Assembly (NCBI RefSeq): GCF_019711655.1
Contig: NZ_JAIGNU010000002.1
Span: 372,001-436,000 of the forward strand
Direction of reading: 5' to 3'
Length of the DNA stretch: 64,000 bases
DNA from: Qipengyuania mesophila
GTDB lineage: Bacteria; Pseudomonadota; Alphaproteobacteria; Sphingomonadales; Sphingomonadaceae
How positions within the stretch are numbered: the stretch's first letter is position 1; every line of letters starts with the position of its first letter. Below the pieces are notes generated by a model. It was not told the origin of the DNA and made no database searches. It worked only from the letters and a program-made list of their open reading frames with translations. Both the position numbers and the translations under genes were made by a program. Below are positions 55,015-63,992 of this stretch, piece after piece.

Positions 55015-55953
55015 GTGGCAGATGGAGTGATCGAGCGGGTTATGGGAGCAGGTCACAGCCACACGCATGATCACGGGCATGGTCATGGCCATCCGCCGGC
55101 GGATTTCGGCAATGCCTTTCTGCTCGGTATCGTCCTCAATACCGGTTTCGTGGCGATCGAGGCGATCTACGGATGGCTGTCCGGATCGATGGCCCTGATT
55201 GCAGATGCCGGGCACAACCTCTCCGACGTCCTCGCGCTACTGCTCGCCTGGGGTGCGAGCGCCGCCGCCAAGCGCCCGCCGTCGGAGCGCTTTACCTACG
55301 GATTCACGAGCTCGACCATCCTTGCCGCGCTGCTCAACGCCGGGCTGCTGCTGATCGCGATCGGCGCAATCCTGTTCGAGACGCTGCACCGGATAGCCGA
55401 GCCCGCCTTGGTGCAGGGAGAGACGATGGCAATCGTCGCGGGGATCGGCATCGTCATCAATGCCGGCACCGCGGCGCTGTTCATGCGCGGACAGCACGAC
55501 ATCAACATTCGCGGCGCCTTCCTGCACATGGCGGCCGACGCGCTGGTGAGCCTCGGCGTCGTGATTGCCGGCTTGGCGATCATCTGGACCGGTGAGCGTT
55601 GGATCGACCCGGCGGTGAGCCTCGCGATAGTGCTGGTGATCGCGTGGGGTACCTGGGGCTTGCTCAAGGACAGCATCGCGATGAGCATGCTCGCGGTGCC
55701 CAAGGGCATTTCCGAGACCGAAGTGCGCAGCTTCCTTGCCGCCCTGCCCGGGGTCGAGGCGCTGCACGACCTCCACATCTGGCCGATGAGCACGACCGAG
55801 ACCGCACTGACGGTCCATTTGGTGATGCCTGGCGGACATCCCGGCGACGCCTTCCTTGCCGAGGCAGCGCAGGAACTCGAACAGCACCACCGCATCGGCC
55901 ACGCGACGTTCCAGGTCGAAACGAGCCGCGCGCCCTGCGTGGCCGCCTGCTGA
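55015..55953 (+). CDS. CDF-family divalent metal exporter
   Basis: CDF proteins use proton antiport to expel Zn2+, Co2+ or Cd2+. The 312-residue protein has a His-rich N-terminus (HSHTHDHGHGHGH), six helices, the metal site DAGHNLSD (HxxxD) in helix 2 and HMAADALVSLG in helix 5, and a C-terminal cytoplasmic domain. The start is uncertain: GTG at 55015, GTG at 55027 or ATG at 55042, all in frame. Its stop overlaps the ECF sigma start (TGATG), linking metal export to the sigma operon. Confidence 0.9.
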   Translation: MADGVIERVMGAGHSHTHDHGHGHGHPPADFGNAFLLGIVLNTGFVAIEAIYGWLSGSMALIADAGHNLSDVLALLLAWGASAAAKRPPSERFTYGFTSSTILAALLNAGLLLIAIGAILFETLHRIAEPALVQGETMAIVAGIGIVINAGTAALFMRGQHDINIRGAFLHMAADALVSLGVVIAGLAIIWTGERWIDPAVSLAIVLVIAWGTWGLLKDSIAMSMLAVPKGISETEVRSFLAALPGVEALHDLHIWPMSTTETALTVHLVMPGGHPGDAFLAEAAQELEQHHRIGHATFQVETSRAPCVAAC

Positions 55954-56522
55954 TGAACCCGGCAAGCGTCGATGCCCGCAATCGCCTGATTGCCGCCATG
56001 CGACGCTTGGCGCAGGGCGAGCGTGCCGCGCTCGAGGAGGTCTATCGCGCAACCTCGGCGAAACTATTCGGCATCTGCTACCGTATCTTGGGCGACGAAA
56101 AGGAAGCCGAGGACGCATTGCAGGATGTCTATCTCACTCTGTGGCGCCGCGCCGATCGCTACGACCCCAGGCGCGCCAGCCCCATTGCCTGGCTGGCGAC
56201 CTTTGCGCGCAATCGGGCAATCGACCGGCTGCGCACAGGCAAGGTGCGGCGTGGAACGGTGGCAGAAGATGAAGCGACCCAACTCGCCGACGAGGCCCCG
56301 TTGGCAGATGCCATCCTGATCGACGCCGAGCGGGAAGCGCGCGTCCATACATGCCTGCAGTCGCTCGACGACGCACCCAGGGTAGCCATAAGGACGGCCT
56401 TCTTCGAAGGCCGCACTTATACCGAGCTGGCTGAAAGCATGGAAGTTCCGCTCGGAACGATGAAGAGCTGGATCCGCCGCGGGCTTGCCAAGCTCAAGAC
56501 TTGTATGGAGGCCGGGGAATGA
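55953..56522 (+). CDS. ECF RNA polymerase sigma factor (SigK-like)
   Basis: The 189-residue protein has sigma region 2 (YRATSAKLFGICYRILGDEK, DALQDVYLTLWRRADRYD, PIAWLATFARNRAIDRLR) and region 4 (RTAFFEGRTYTELAESM, VPLGTMKSWIRRGLAKL) and lacks regions 1 and 3. The downstream gene, overlapping by 4 nt, is an RskA-like anti-sigma factor, as in SigK/RskA pairs. It starts on the stop of the CDF exporter gene. Confidence 0.93.
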   Translation: MNPASVDARNRLIAAMRRLAQGERAALEEVYRATSAKLFGICYRILGDEKEAEDALQDVYLTLWRRADRYDPRRASPIAWLATFARNRAIDRLRTGKVRRGTVAEDEATQLADEAPLADAILIDAEREARVHTCLQSLDDAPRVAIRTAFFEGRTYTELAESMEVPLGTMKSWIRRGLAKLKTCMEAGE

Positions 56523-57238
56523 CCGAAGACCGGATCCTTGCCGCCGAATATGCGCTAGGCCTTCTCGAAGGCGAGGAATTGCTCGCCGCGCGCGCACGTG
56601 AAGCCAGCGACACCGCCTTTGCCGCGGACGTTGGTCAATGGCAGGATCGCCTCGCCCCCCTCGCCGATGCCATTCACCCGCGCCTTCCACGTGCAGAGGT
56701 CTGGCAACGGATCGAAGCCCAGCTCTCAAGCAATGGCGGCACGGCAAACATCGTTGCATTGCAGCGTAGCCTGCGCCGTTGGCAATGGGCGGGTGGCCTG
56801 AGCGCAGCGGCGGCCTTGATCCTCGCCTTCCTCGCCCTGCCTCAGATGCTCGGTTCGTCGGAACCGGCGCAGGGCATAGCGCAAGGCCCCACCGCCGATC
56901 AGCCGATCCTGGCAGCCAACATGCCAATCGAAGGGACGCCGCTGAGGCTCGATTTCACCTATCTACCGGGGGAAGACAGCCTGCTTGTCGGTGCAGTCGG
57001 CCTGACCGCTGACGGAGTTCACGACCACGAGATCTGGTTCGTCCCCCCAAAAGGGGACCTCGTTTCGCTCGGCATCGTAACCCCGGGCAAGATTGTCGCA
57101 CATTCGGTGCCCAACGCTGTTGCACGAGCCCTGCACGATGGATCCCAACTGGTGCTGACCCGCGAACCGCTCGGCGGCAAGCCCGCCGGGGCTGATGCCG
57201 GGCCGGTCGTCGCCGAAGCCCGCTTCACCACAATCTGA
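56519..57238 (+). CDS. RskA-like anti-sigma factor
   Basis: The 239-residue protein has an N-terminal cytoplasmic sigma-binding part (TEDRILAAEYALGLLEGEE), one membrane helix (about 92-110, AGGLSAAAALILAFLALP) and an extracytoplasmic RskA-type domain (EIWFVPPKGDLVSLGIV, LVLTREPLGGKPAG). RskA-type proteins are cut by regulated proteolysis to free the sigma factor. Overlaps the sigma gene (ATGA). Confidence 0.9.
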   Translation: MTEDRILAAEYALGLLEGEELLAARAREASDTAFAADVGQWQDRLAPLADAIHPRLPRAEVWQRIEAQLSSNGGTANIVALQRSLRRWQWAGGLSAAAALILAFLALPQMLGSSEPAQGIAQGPTADQPILAANMPIEGTPLRLDFTYLPGEDSLLVGAVGLTADGVHDHEIWFVPPKGDLVSLGIVTPGKIVAHSVPNAVARALHDGSQLVLTREPLGGKPAGADAGPVVAEARFTTI

Positions 57239-57256
57239 AATTTTTTCGGTGCGCCT

Positions 57257-57284
57257 GCATCCCCGAGGGTGCGGCTTTCGTAAC
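57257..57284 (+). promoter_or_regulatory. Candidate ECF promoter of the fasciclin gene
   Basis: GCATCC (57257-57262), 16 bp and CGTAAC (57279-57284) resemble the bipartite ECF promoter form; the -35 differs by one base from CCATCC, the SigK -35 known in mycobacteria. Transcription would start about 40 nt before the fasciclin ATG. Confidence 0.4.
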
Positions 57285-57331
57285 TTACCGCACAGGCAGG
57301 ACGGGGCCTAGTGCAAGAAGGAGTGTTACGA

Positions 57332-57901
57332 ATGCCGATTTCCAGCCAGTTGAAAATTGCCGCCATGGCCTCGGTTGCCGCAATGGGCGCCTTCGCCCTG
57401 GCCGCCGGAACGCCGGCTTTGGCGAACCACCACAATAAAGCGGCCGAACAGAGCCAACCCAACATCGTCGAGGCGGCGATGGGCACCGGCGTGCACAACA
57501 CCTTGGTGGCGGCGGTGAAGGCTGCCGGGCTGGTGGACACGCTGGTCTCCCCTGGCCCCTTCACCGTTTTCGCGCCCACCGACGATGCCTTCGGCAAGCT
57601 TCCCGCCGGCACGGTCGACACGCTGCTGAAGCCGGAGAACAAGGGGCAACTGGCCAATGTTCTGACGTATCACGTCGTGGCCGGTCGCGTTCCGGCTGCG
57701 GCCCTGGGCAACGCCATCCACGAAGCCGGCGGTACCTATGAATTCGAGACGGTTGCCGGAGAAACCCTGAGCGCCAGCCTGTCGGGCGACACAATCGTCA
57801 TTACCGATGGGGCAGGCCGCACCAGCACCGTCACCATGGCCGACGTGAAGACCACGAACGGCGTGATCCACGTCACCGATGGCGTTTTCCTGCCGGCGTA
57901 A
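57332..57901 (+). CDS. Exported fasciclin (FAS1) domain protein
   Basis: The 189-residue product has a signal peptide ending ALA and one FAS1 domain: the H1-like segment NTLVAAVKAAGLVDTLVSPG, FTVFAPTDDAFGKLPAGTV, LTYHVVAGRVP and the C-terminal TTNGVIHVTDGVFLP. FAS1 proteins act in adhesion or surface attachment. It follows the RskA-like gene by 93 bp and has AAGAAGGAG as ribosome binding site. In mycobacteria SigK/RskA control the FAS1 proteins MPT70 and MPT83. Confidence 0.94.
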   Translation: MPISSQLKIAAMASVAAMGAFALAAGTPALANHHNKAAEQSQPNIVEAAMGTGVHNTLVAAVKAAGLVDTLVSPGPFTVFAPTDDAFGKLPAGTVDTLLKPENKGQLANVLTYHVVAGRVPAAALGNAIHEAGGTYEFETVAGETLSASLSGDTIVITDGAGRTSTVTMADVKTTNGVIHVTDGVFLPA

Positions 57902-57913
57902 CCGAACCCCCAA

Positions 57914-57951
57914 GGGTGCCGTCCGGGCGACCCCATCACGGTGCGGCACCC
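57914..57951. other. Hairpin downstream of the fasciclin gene
   Basis: GGGTGCCG (57914-57921) and CGGCACCC (57944-57951) form a perfect 8-bp stem with a 22-nt loop. It precedes the stronger terminator and may help protect the transcript end. Confidence 0.5.
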
Positions 57952-57959
57952 CATACTGT

Positions 57960-57996
57960 CCCCGTTCGACCCCACTATGGTCGGACGGGGATTTTT
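57960..57996 (+). terminator. Terminator of the fasciclin gene
   Basis: CCCCGTTCGACC (57960-57971) pairs with GGTCGGACGGGG (57979-57990), allowing one G-U pair. ATTTTT follows. Confidence 0.85.
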
Positions 57997-58068
57997 CCAT
58001 CCCGACAATGTAGTGCGCCGCGCAGCCCGAGGTTACGCGGCGCGACCGATCTTGCTGTGGGAGGAGGC

Positions 58069-59337
58069 TTAGGCAGCCTCTTCCTTCTCGTCCTTCTTGC
58101 CGCCGTGGACCTGGATGGGCTCCTTCTTGCCCTCGACTACGTCCTTGTCGATCACGATCTCGGTGACCCCGTCCATGTCGGGCAGGTCGAACATCGTATC
58201 GAGCAGAATCGCCTCGACGATCGAGCGCAGGCCGCGTGCACCGGTCTTGCGCTTGATCGCTCGCTCAGCGATGGCGCGCAGCGCCTCGTCGGTGAAGGTC
58301 AGCTCAACATCCTCGAGCTCGAACAGCTTGTGATACTGCTTGGCGATGGCGTTCTTCGGTTCCTGCAGGATCGTGACCAGCGCATCGACATCGAGGTCGT
58401 GCAGCGTCGCGATGACCGGCAGACGGCCGACGAATTCGGGGATCAGGCCGAACTTGAGCAGATCTTCCGGCTCGCTCTTTTCGAGCAGCTCACCAACGCG
58501 GCGCTTGTCCGGATCGGCGACATGCGCGCCGAAGCCGATCGAACGCTTCTGCAGGCGGTCGGCGATAATCTTGTCGAGGCCGGCGAAGGCGCCTCCGCAG
58601 ATGAACAGGATATTGGTGGTGTCGACCTGGAGGAATTCCTGCTGCGGGTGCTTGCGGCCGCCCTGCGGGGGGACCGAAGCAGTCGTGCCTTCCATCAGCT
58701 TGAGCAGCGCCTGCTGCACGCCCTCGCCCGACACGTCGCGGGTGATCGAAGGGTTTTCAGCCTTGCGCGTAATCTTGTCGATCTCGTCGATGTAGACGAT
58801 GCCGTGCTGCGCCTTCTCGACGTTATAGTCCGAGGCTTGGAGCAGCTTGAGGATGATGTTCTCGACGTCCTCGCCCACATAACCGGCTTCGGTCAGCGTG
58901 GTGGCGTCGGCCATGGTGAAGGGCACGTCGAAGGTCCGCGCGAGCGTTTGTGCCAGCAGCGTCTTGCCCGAGCCGGTCGGCCCGACCAGCAGGATGTTCG
59001 ACTTCGCCAGCTCGACATCACCGGCCTTGGCCCCGTGCTTCAGCCGCTTGTAGTGATTATGCACCGCGACCGAAAGCACGCGCTTGGCGCGCTCTTGGCC
59101 GATGACGTAGTCGGCCAGCGTGGCGCAGATCTCGGCCGGCGTCGGAACATCGCCGTCCTTCTTGCCGCTTAACCCCGCCTTGGTTTCCTCGCGGATGATA
59201 TCGTTGCACAGCTCGACGCACTCATCGCAGATGAACACCGTCGGGCCCGCGATGAGTTTCCTCACTTCGTGCTGCGACTTGCCGCAGAAGCTGCAATACA
59301 GGGTCGATTTGCTGTCGGTACCGCTCAACTTGGTCAT
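58069..59337 (-). CDS. clpX: ClpX ATPase subunit of ClpXP
   Basis: ClpX unfolds proteins and feeds them to ClpP. The 422-residue protein has an N-terminal C4 zinc finger ([19 protein letters not shown]), Walker [19 protein letters not shown], Walker [11 protein letters not shown] and the ClpP-contact IGF loop region (IGFGAHVAD). A Glu/Lys-rich tail ends the protein. Lies downstream of clpP on the same strand with 188 bp between and its own candidate promoter. Confidence 0.97.
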   Translation of the reverse strand: MTKLSGTDSKSTLYCSFCGKSQHEVRKLIAGPTVFICDECVELCNDIIREETKAGLSGKKDGDVPTPAEICATLADYVIGQERAKRVLSVAVHNHYKRLKHGAKAGDVELAKSNILLVGPTGSGKTLLAQTLARTFDVPFTMADATTLTEAGYVGEDVENIILKLLQASDYNVEKAQHGIVYIDEIDKITRKAENPSITRDVSGEGVQQALLKLMEGTTASVPPQGGRKHPQQEFLQVDTTNILFICGGAFAGLDKIIADRLQKRSIGFGAHVADPDKRRVGELLEKSEPEDLLKFGLIPEFVGRLPVIATLHDLDVDALVTILQEPKNAIAKQYHKLFELEDVELTFTDEALRAIAERAIKRKTGARGLRSIVEAILLDTMFDLPDMDGVTEIVIDKDVVEGKKEPIQVHGGKKDEKEEAA

Positions 59338-59406
59338 ATCCTAACGTCTTCCCCGCGTGGCCGCCGGCAGATTTCCGACTGTAGGCCGCACGGGATATGG
59401 GTCAAT

Positions 59407-59436
59407 ATCATAGGTAGCGCATACCCCTTGCCACAA
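59407..59436 (-). promoter_or_regulatory. Candidate clpX promoter
   Basis: On the minus strand TTGTGG (59436-59431), 18 bp and TATGAT (59412-59407) give a sigma-70-like promoter with a leader of about 60 nt. A CTTG at 59437-59434 and CCTATGAT also loosely resemble an RpoH site, with 19-bp spacing. Confidence 0.45.
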
Positions 59437-59525
59437 GCTGAAGCGGCAAGGTTGCCCAATTCCTACGACAAATTTGTAACAGTCCCGCGAGGGTACAGGT
59501 CCCGCGCGCGAACTCGAGAGCCGGA

Positions 59526-60221
59526 TCAGTCGGGCGCGCCGCCCGACCCATCGGCCTCGCCGCCTTCCGATTCGGGGCGGGTTTCGAAAACCTTGTCGAC
59601 GATGCCGAACTTCATCGCCTCGTCGGCCTCGAGGAAAGTGTCGCGGTCCATCGCCTTCTCGATCTCGTCGAGGCTCTGGCCGGTATACTTCACATAGAGA
59701 TCGTTCATGCGCTTCTTGATACGCAGGATCTCGCGTGCCTGGATCTCGATGTCGCTAGCCATGCCGCGGGCACCGCCCGAGGGCTGGTGAACCATGATCC
59801 GCGCATTGGGCAATGCGATACGCATGCCCGGTTCGCCCGCTGCAAGCAGGAACGAGCCCATCGATGCGGCCTGGCCCATGCACACGGTCGACACGCGCGG
59901 CTTAATATATTGCATCGTGTCATGGATCGCCATGCCGGCCGTCACCACGCCCCCGGGCGAATTGATGTACATGCTGATCGGCTTGGAGGGATTCTCGCTT
60001 TCGAGAAACAGCAGCTGTGCGGTAATCAGCGACGCCATGCCGTCTTCGACCTGCCCGGTCACGAAGACGATGCGTTCGCGCAGCAGGCGGCTGAAGATGT
60101 CAAAGCTGCGTTCGCCGCGGCTGGTCTGCTCCACGACCACGGGCACAAGCGCACCAGTTGCGGGGTCGCGGGTGAACTGGCCTTGGGCACCGTGGGCATC
60201 GCTGCCGAACAGGTCGATCAT
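59526..60221 (-). CDS. clpP: ATP-dependent Clp protease proteolytic subunit
   Basis: ClpP is the serine-protease barrel of ClpXP and ClpAP. The 231-residue product has the triad Ser120 ([11 protein letters not shown]), His145 (MVHQPSGG) and an Asp in the MDRDTFL segment (193-195). It carries a 20-odd residue N-terminal propeptide-like extension ([20 protein letters not shown]) and a Gly-rich acidic tail, typical of the group. The ATG at MIDLFGSD is used. In ClpXP-CtrA organisms it also drives cell-cycle proteolysis, connecting with chpT in this window. Confidence 0.96.
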   Translation of the reverse strand: MIDLFGSDAHGAQGQFTRDPATGALVPVVVEQTSRGERSFDIFSRLLRERIVFVTGQVEDGMASLITAQLLFLESENPSKPISMYINSPGGVVTAGMAIHDTMQYIKPRVSTVCMGQAASMGSFLLAAGEPGMRIALPNARIMVHQPSGGARGMASDIEIQAREILRIKKRMNDLYVKYTGQSLDEIEKAMDRDTFLEADEAMKFGIVDKVFETRPESEGGEADGSGGAPD

Positions 60222-60485
60222 GAAGAATCCTCTTGTCGGGTCAATCGGGCGCCTATGTCGCCATGACACCCGCGATGTTCAAGGGCCTTAACCCTCGAAA
60301 GCAGCGGATATGTCGCTCGTCGACAGGATCGGCGCGGATTTGCCCTCCATCGGTTGCCCCATGCCGCCGGTCCCAACACGAAAACCGTTGGTCGGACGGC
60401 GAGCGCTCCCGGTCGAGGCGTAATTGGCGCTTTCGGCTACAAGCGTAAACGACCCCCAGAAAGACCATCGGGGGAGCCCAGTTTC

Positions 60486-62573
60486 ATGACCTTACGTTCG
60501 CTCACATTGGCCGCATCCACCCTTGCGTTGGCTGCCGCCGCGAGCGCACCTGCCCTTGCCCAGGACACGGGGGAAGCCGCACCTGCCGTGCCCGCCGCGA
60601 CCGCGGGTGCGCAGGTATTCGAGCCCCCCTTCTTCGCCCAGTTTGCCCCGCGCAACGCACTCGACATGGTCGACCGCATTCCCGGCTTTTCGATCAGCGG
60701 CGGCAACAACCAGGGCCAACGCGGGCTCGGCCAGGCAACGCAGAACGTGATCGTCAACGGCGAGCGCTTTTCGAGCAAGTCCGAAAGCGTTCGCGACCAG
60801 CTTCGCCGCATTCCCGCATCCGACGTCGTCAGGATCGAGATCCTCGACGGCAATGCGACAAACATTCCCGGCCTCACCGGCCAAGTCGCCAATGTGGTCT
60901 ACGAGACCAGCGGCGCATCGGGGCAGTTCCGCTGGGTCACCGGCTTCCGCCCGCACAATACCGAAGCGCAGCTTTATGGCGGCGAAATCTCGGTGACCGG
61001 AAGCAGCGGCAAGCTCGACTACACGGTCTCGCTGTCGAACGACAATGATCGCTTCGGCGCCGACGGCCCCGTCGTCATCACCGATGGCGACGGGACCCTG
61101 ATCGAGGAACAGTATTCGAAGTTCTCGGGCAAGTTCGACAATCCCAAGCTGTCGACCACCTTCGCCTACGATTTCGGCGGGAACGTGCTCGCCAATCTCA
61201 ACCTCAGCTATGGCGAGGACTTCTTCTGGCGCAACGAACCGGAAATCGCGACACCCGCTGCCGGTCCAGTCCGCACCCGCGATTTGCGCACGCACGAGGA
61301 CGGCCCGGAATACGAGATCGGCGGCGATCTGCAGTTCCCCCTCGGCCCCGGAACGATGAAGCTGATCGGCCTCGAACGCTACGAGCGCGACAATTTCTCC
61401 GCCATGCTGGTGGACAGCTTCTCCGACGGCAGCACCTCGACCGGCTACCGCTTCGAACAGACCAATGGCGCGGGCGAACGCATCGGCCGTTTCGAATATG
61501 GCTGGAAGCTGTGGAATGCCGATTGGCAGCTGTCGGGCGAAGCGGCCTTCAACAGGCTGGATCGTCGATCGAAACTGTTCGAACTCGCGCCCAACGGCGA
61601 ATTCCAGCAGCTTGCCTTCCCGCAGGGCAATGGCGGCGTGACCGAGGACCGCTACGAAACCAGCCTCAGCTTCTCCCGCGCACTCTCGAAAACGCTCTCG
61701 ATCCAGGTGATCGGGGCGATCGAGTTCTCCAAGATCGAGCAGACCGGTTCGGCCGCCAATTCGCGCAGCTTCAAGCGGCCCAAGGGATCCTTCGCCGCGA
61801 CCTGGAAGCCGTCCGACGATTTCGACATCTCGCTGACGCTGGCCAAGCGCGTCAGCCAACTATCGTTCGGCGACTTCCTCGCCTCGGTTTCGCTCAACGA
61901 CGACAACGAAAATGGCGGCAACAACGAACTGGTCCCCTACCAGAGCTGGAACGTCGAGCTCGAAGCGAACAAGAAACTCGGCCCTTGGGGCTCGATCAAG
62001 CTCCAGGCGCGCCAGGCGTGGTTCCAGGATTTCATCGACTGGTTCCCGCTCGCCAACGGAGGCGAGGCGCGAGGTAATATCGGCGACGCCAAGCGACTTC
62101 ACCTGCAGGCCAATGCAACGATCAATCTCGACCCGATTGGCTTCAAGGGCGCGCGGATCGACGCGGAGGTGGTCAAGCGCTTCATGAGCGTCAACGACCC
62201 CTTCACCGGGCTCGACCGACCGTTTTCCTATGATCAGGAAGGCAGCTTCGACATCGACTTCCGTCACGACATCCCGTCGAGCGACTGGGCCTGGGGTGCA
62301 AGTCTCAGCCACTTCGACCAGGCACCCTATTCGCGCCGCTACGAAGAGGGACGTGAATGGGAGGGTCCAGTGTTTGGCTCGCTATTCATCGAACACAAGG
62401 ATGTACTCGGCCTCACGGTACAGGCGCGTGCGGGCAACCTGCTGGGTGCACGCAATTACTGGCGGCGCACGGTCTATGACGGCTCTCGCCCCGATGGCGA
62501 CATCCTGTTCCACGAATATCAGGACCGCCGGATCGGGCCCATCTTCCGCCTGACTGTCAGCGGAGATTTCTAG
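60486..62573 (+). CDS. TonB-dependent receptor
   Basis: The 695-residue outer-membrane protein has a signal peptide ending ALAQ. A plug domain follows (MVDRIPGFSISGGNNQGQRG, VIVNGERFSSKSESVRDQLR, VVRIEILDGNATNIPGL), then a long beta-barrel that ends RIGPIFRLTVSGDF with a terminal Phe. These features fit a TonB-dependent transporter lacking an obvious N-terminal signalling extension. Substrate unknown. The 264 bp upstream contain no gene. Confidence 0.92.
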   Translation: MTLRSLTLAASTLALAAAASAPALAQDTGEAAPAVPAATAGAQVFEPPFFAQFAPRNALDMVDRIPGFSISGGNNQGQRGLGQATQNVIVNGERFSSKSESVRDQLRRIPASDVVRIEILDGNATNIPGLTGQVANVVYETSGASGQFRWVTGFRPHNTEAQLYGGEISVTGSSGKLDYTVSLSNDNDRFGADGPVVITDGDGTLIEEQYSKFSGKFDNPKLSTTFAYDFGGNVLANLNLSYGEDFFWRNEPEIATPAAGPVRTRDLRTHEDGPEYEIGGDLQFPLGPGTMKLIGLERYERDNFSAMLVDSFSDGSTSTGYRFEQTNGAGERIGRFEYGWKLWNADWQLSGEAAFNRLDRRSKLFELAPNGEFQQLAFPQGNGGVTEDRYETSLSFSRALSKTLSIQVIGAIEFSKIEQTGSAANSRSFKRPKGSFAATWKPSDDFDISLTLAKRVSQLSFGDFLASVSLNDDNENGGNNELVPYQSWNVELEANKKLGPWGSIKLQARQAWFQDFIDWFPLANGGEARGNIGDAKRLHLQANATINLDPIGFKGARIDAEVVKRFMSVNDPFTGLDRPFSYDQEGSFDIDFRHDIPSSDWAWGASLSHFDQAPYSRRYEEGREWEGPVFGSLFIEHKDVLGLTVQARAGNLLGARNYWRRTVYDGSRPDGDILFHEYQDRRIGPIFRLTVSGDF

Positions 62574-62579
62574 CCTCAG

Positions 62580-62628
62580 AGGACCTCTCCCGAACCCGGC
62601 GCGTTATGTTGGGCAAGGGAGAGGTCCT
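62580..62628 (+). promoter_or_regulatory. Hairpin covering the ribosome binding site of the CPA1 antiporter
   Basis: AGGACCTCTCCC (62580-62591) and GGGAGAGGTCCT (62617-62628) are perfect 12-bp complements with a 25-nt loop. The downstream arm contains the GGGAGAGG ribosome binding site and the first base of the TTG start. No T-tract follows, so it looks regulatory rather than a terminator. Confidence 0.6.
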
Positions 62629-63992
62629 TGGAAATCGATCCGCGTATTCTGATGTTCGTGGTGTTCGGCGCGGGACTGACCCTCGCCGTCACGATAGAAC
62701 GCTGGCTGGCACGCATCTGGCTTTCGCTGCCGATCGTCTATGTCGCAGCAGGATTCGCCATTTGGTCGCTTCCGCTGGGGCTCCCGCATTTCAATCCGAC
62801 GGTCGACGGTTTTGATGCGATGACGCTCGAATATGCGACCGAATTCATCGTCATTGCGTCTCTGATGGCGGCAGGCATTGCCATCGACCGGCCGGTCAGC
62901 TGGACCAACTGGCGGCAGATCTGGCCTCTCCTGATAATCGCGATGCCGCTGACCATCCTGGCCATGGCCTTGCTCGGTTGGTGGGCGCTGGGGCTGGCGC
63001 CAGCAAGCGCCCTCCTACTCGGCGCCGTGCTGGCGCCCACCGATCCCGTACTCGCGCGCAGCGTCCAAGTCGGACCGCCGGGAGAGGATCAGCGCCATGA
63101 TGTCCGCTTCAGCTTGACCGCGGAAGCCGGCCTCAACGACGGGCTGGCCTTCCCCTTCACACACCTCGCGATAGCGGCTGTCGGAATGACGGCCTTGGGT
63201 AGCTGGGCCTGGGAATGGGCAGCTATGGATCTGGCATGGCGGATCGTTGCTGGTTGCGCCCTCGGCTGGGTGGTGGGGCGCATCGGTGCCTGGTACGTGT
63301 TCGAGCGAGAGGCCGACGCGCCGATGTCGGACATCGACGAAGCCAGCGAAAGCTCGGCCAACCCAGTCTATTCGACCAGCGAAGGCCTGATCGTCCTCGG
63401 CACCCTGCTACTAGCCTACGGATTGGCAGAACTGTTCCAGGGATACGGATTTCTCGCCGTGTTCGTGGGCGCGGTCACCGCCCGACAGCGCGAAAATCGG
63501 AGCCGCTACCATAAGATAAGTCACCATTTCATCGACCAGATCGAGCAGATTGTCCTGGTCGCGGTGCTGTTCGGCTTCGGCGCGATGCTGGCCAGCGGCG
63601 TGCTGGGAGCGCTGACCTGGCCCGCGGTGCTGGTCGGGCTCGCGCTGATCCTCATCGTTCGCCCCGCCTCGGGGATGATAGCGGAAATGAACAGTGGCTT
63701 GCCCGCGATCGGAAAGCTCGCGGTCGCATTTCTGGGCGTGCGTGGGATGGGTTCGATCTACTATCTCGCCTACGGCCAGAACCACGGAGCCTCTGGACAG
63801 ATCGACGTGCTGTGGGCAACGGTGAGCTTCACGATACTCGGCTCGATCGTCGTGCATGGCATCGTCGCCGGTCCATTCATCCGGCATGTCGAGCACCCCA
63901 GGGCCCACATCCATCGGGGTCAGGACCCGAACATGGAATCGCTCTCGCCCGACTGGCCCCGCCGGGGACCCCACTCAAGGGCGCAAGGCTGA
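62628..63992 (+). CDS. CPA1-family Na+/H+ antiporter
   Basis: The 454-residue protein has about 11-13 hydrophobic helices with conserved GAVLAPTDPVLARSVQVG and LTAEAGLNDGLAFPF, which supply the acidic ion-binding motif (NDG) of CPA1/NhaP exchangers. It ends in a hydrophilic tail (PRAHIHRGQDPN). The start is TTG at MEIDPRILMF with a GGGAGAGG ribosome binding site; an ATG 8 codons later (MFVVFG) is an alternative. Second sodium/proton exchanger in the window after NhaA. Confidence 0.88.
   Translation: MEIDPRILMFVVFGAGLTLAVTIERWLARIWLSLPIVYVAAGFAIWSLPLGLPHFNPTVDGFDAMTLEYATEFIVIASLMAAGIAIDRPVSWTNWRQIWPLLIIAMPLTILAMALLGWWALGLAPASALLLGAVLAPTDPVLARSVQVGPPGEDQRHDVRFSLTAEAGLNDGLAFPFTHLAIAAVGMTALGSWAWEWAAMDLAWRIVAGCALGWVVGRIGAWYVFEREADAPMSDIDEASESSANPVYSTSEGLIVLGTLLLAYGLAELFQGYGFLAVFVGAVTARQRENRSRYHKISHHFIDQIEQIVLVAVLFGFGAMLASGVLGALTWPAVLVGLALILIVRPASGMIAEMNSGLPAIGKLAVAFLGVRGMGSIYYLAYGQNHGASGQIDVLWATVSFTILGSIVVHGIVAGPFIRHVEHPRAHIHRGQDPNMESLSPDWPRRGPHSRAQG

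Noticed and set aside
60222..60485. Heat-shock promoter for clpP
   Set aside because: A CTTGAA half-site lies at 60278-60283 on the minus strand, but no matching -10 is found at 17-18 bp, so I did not call it.
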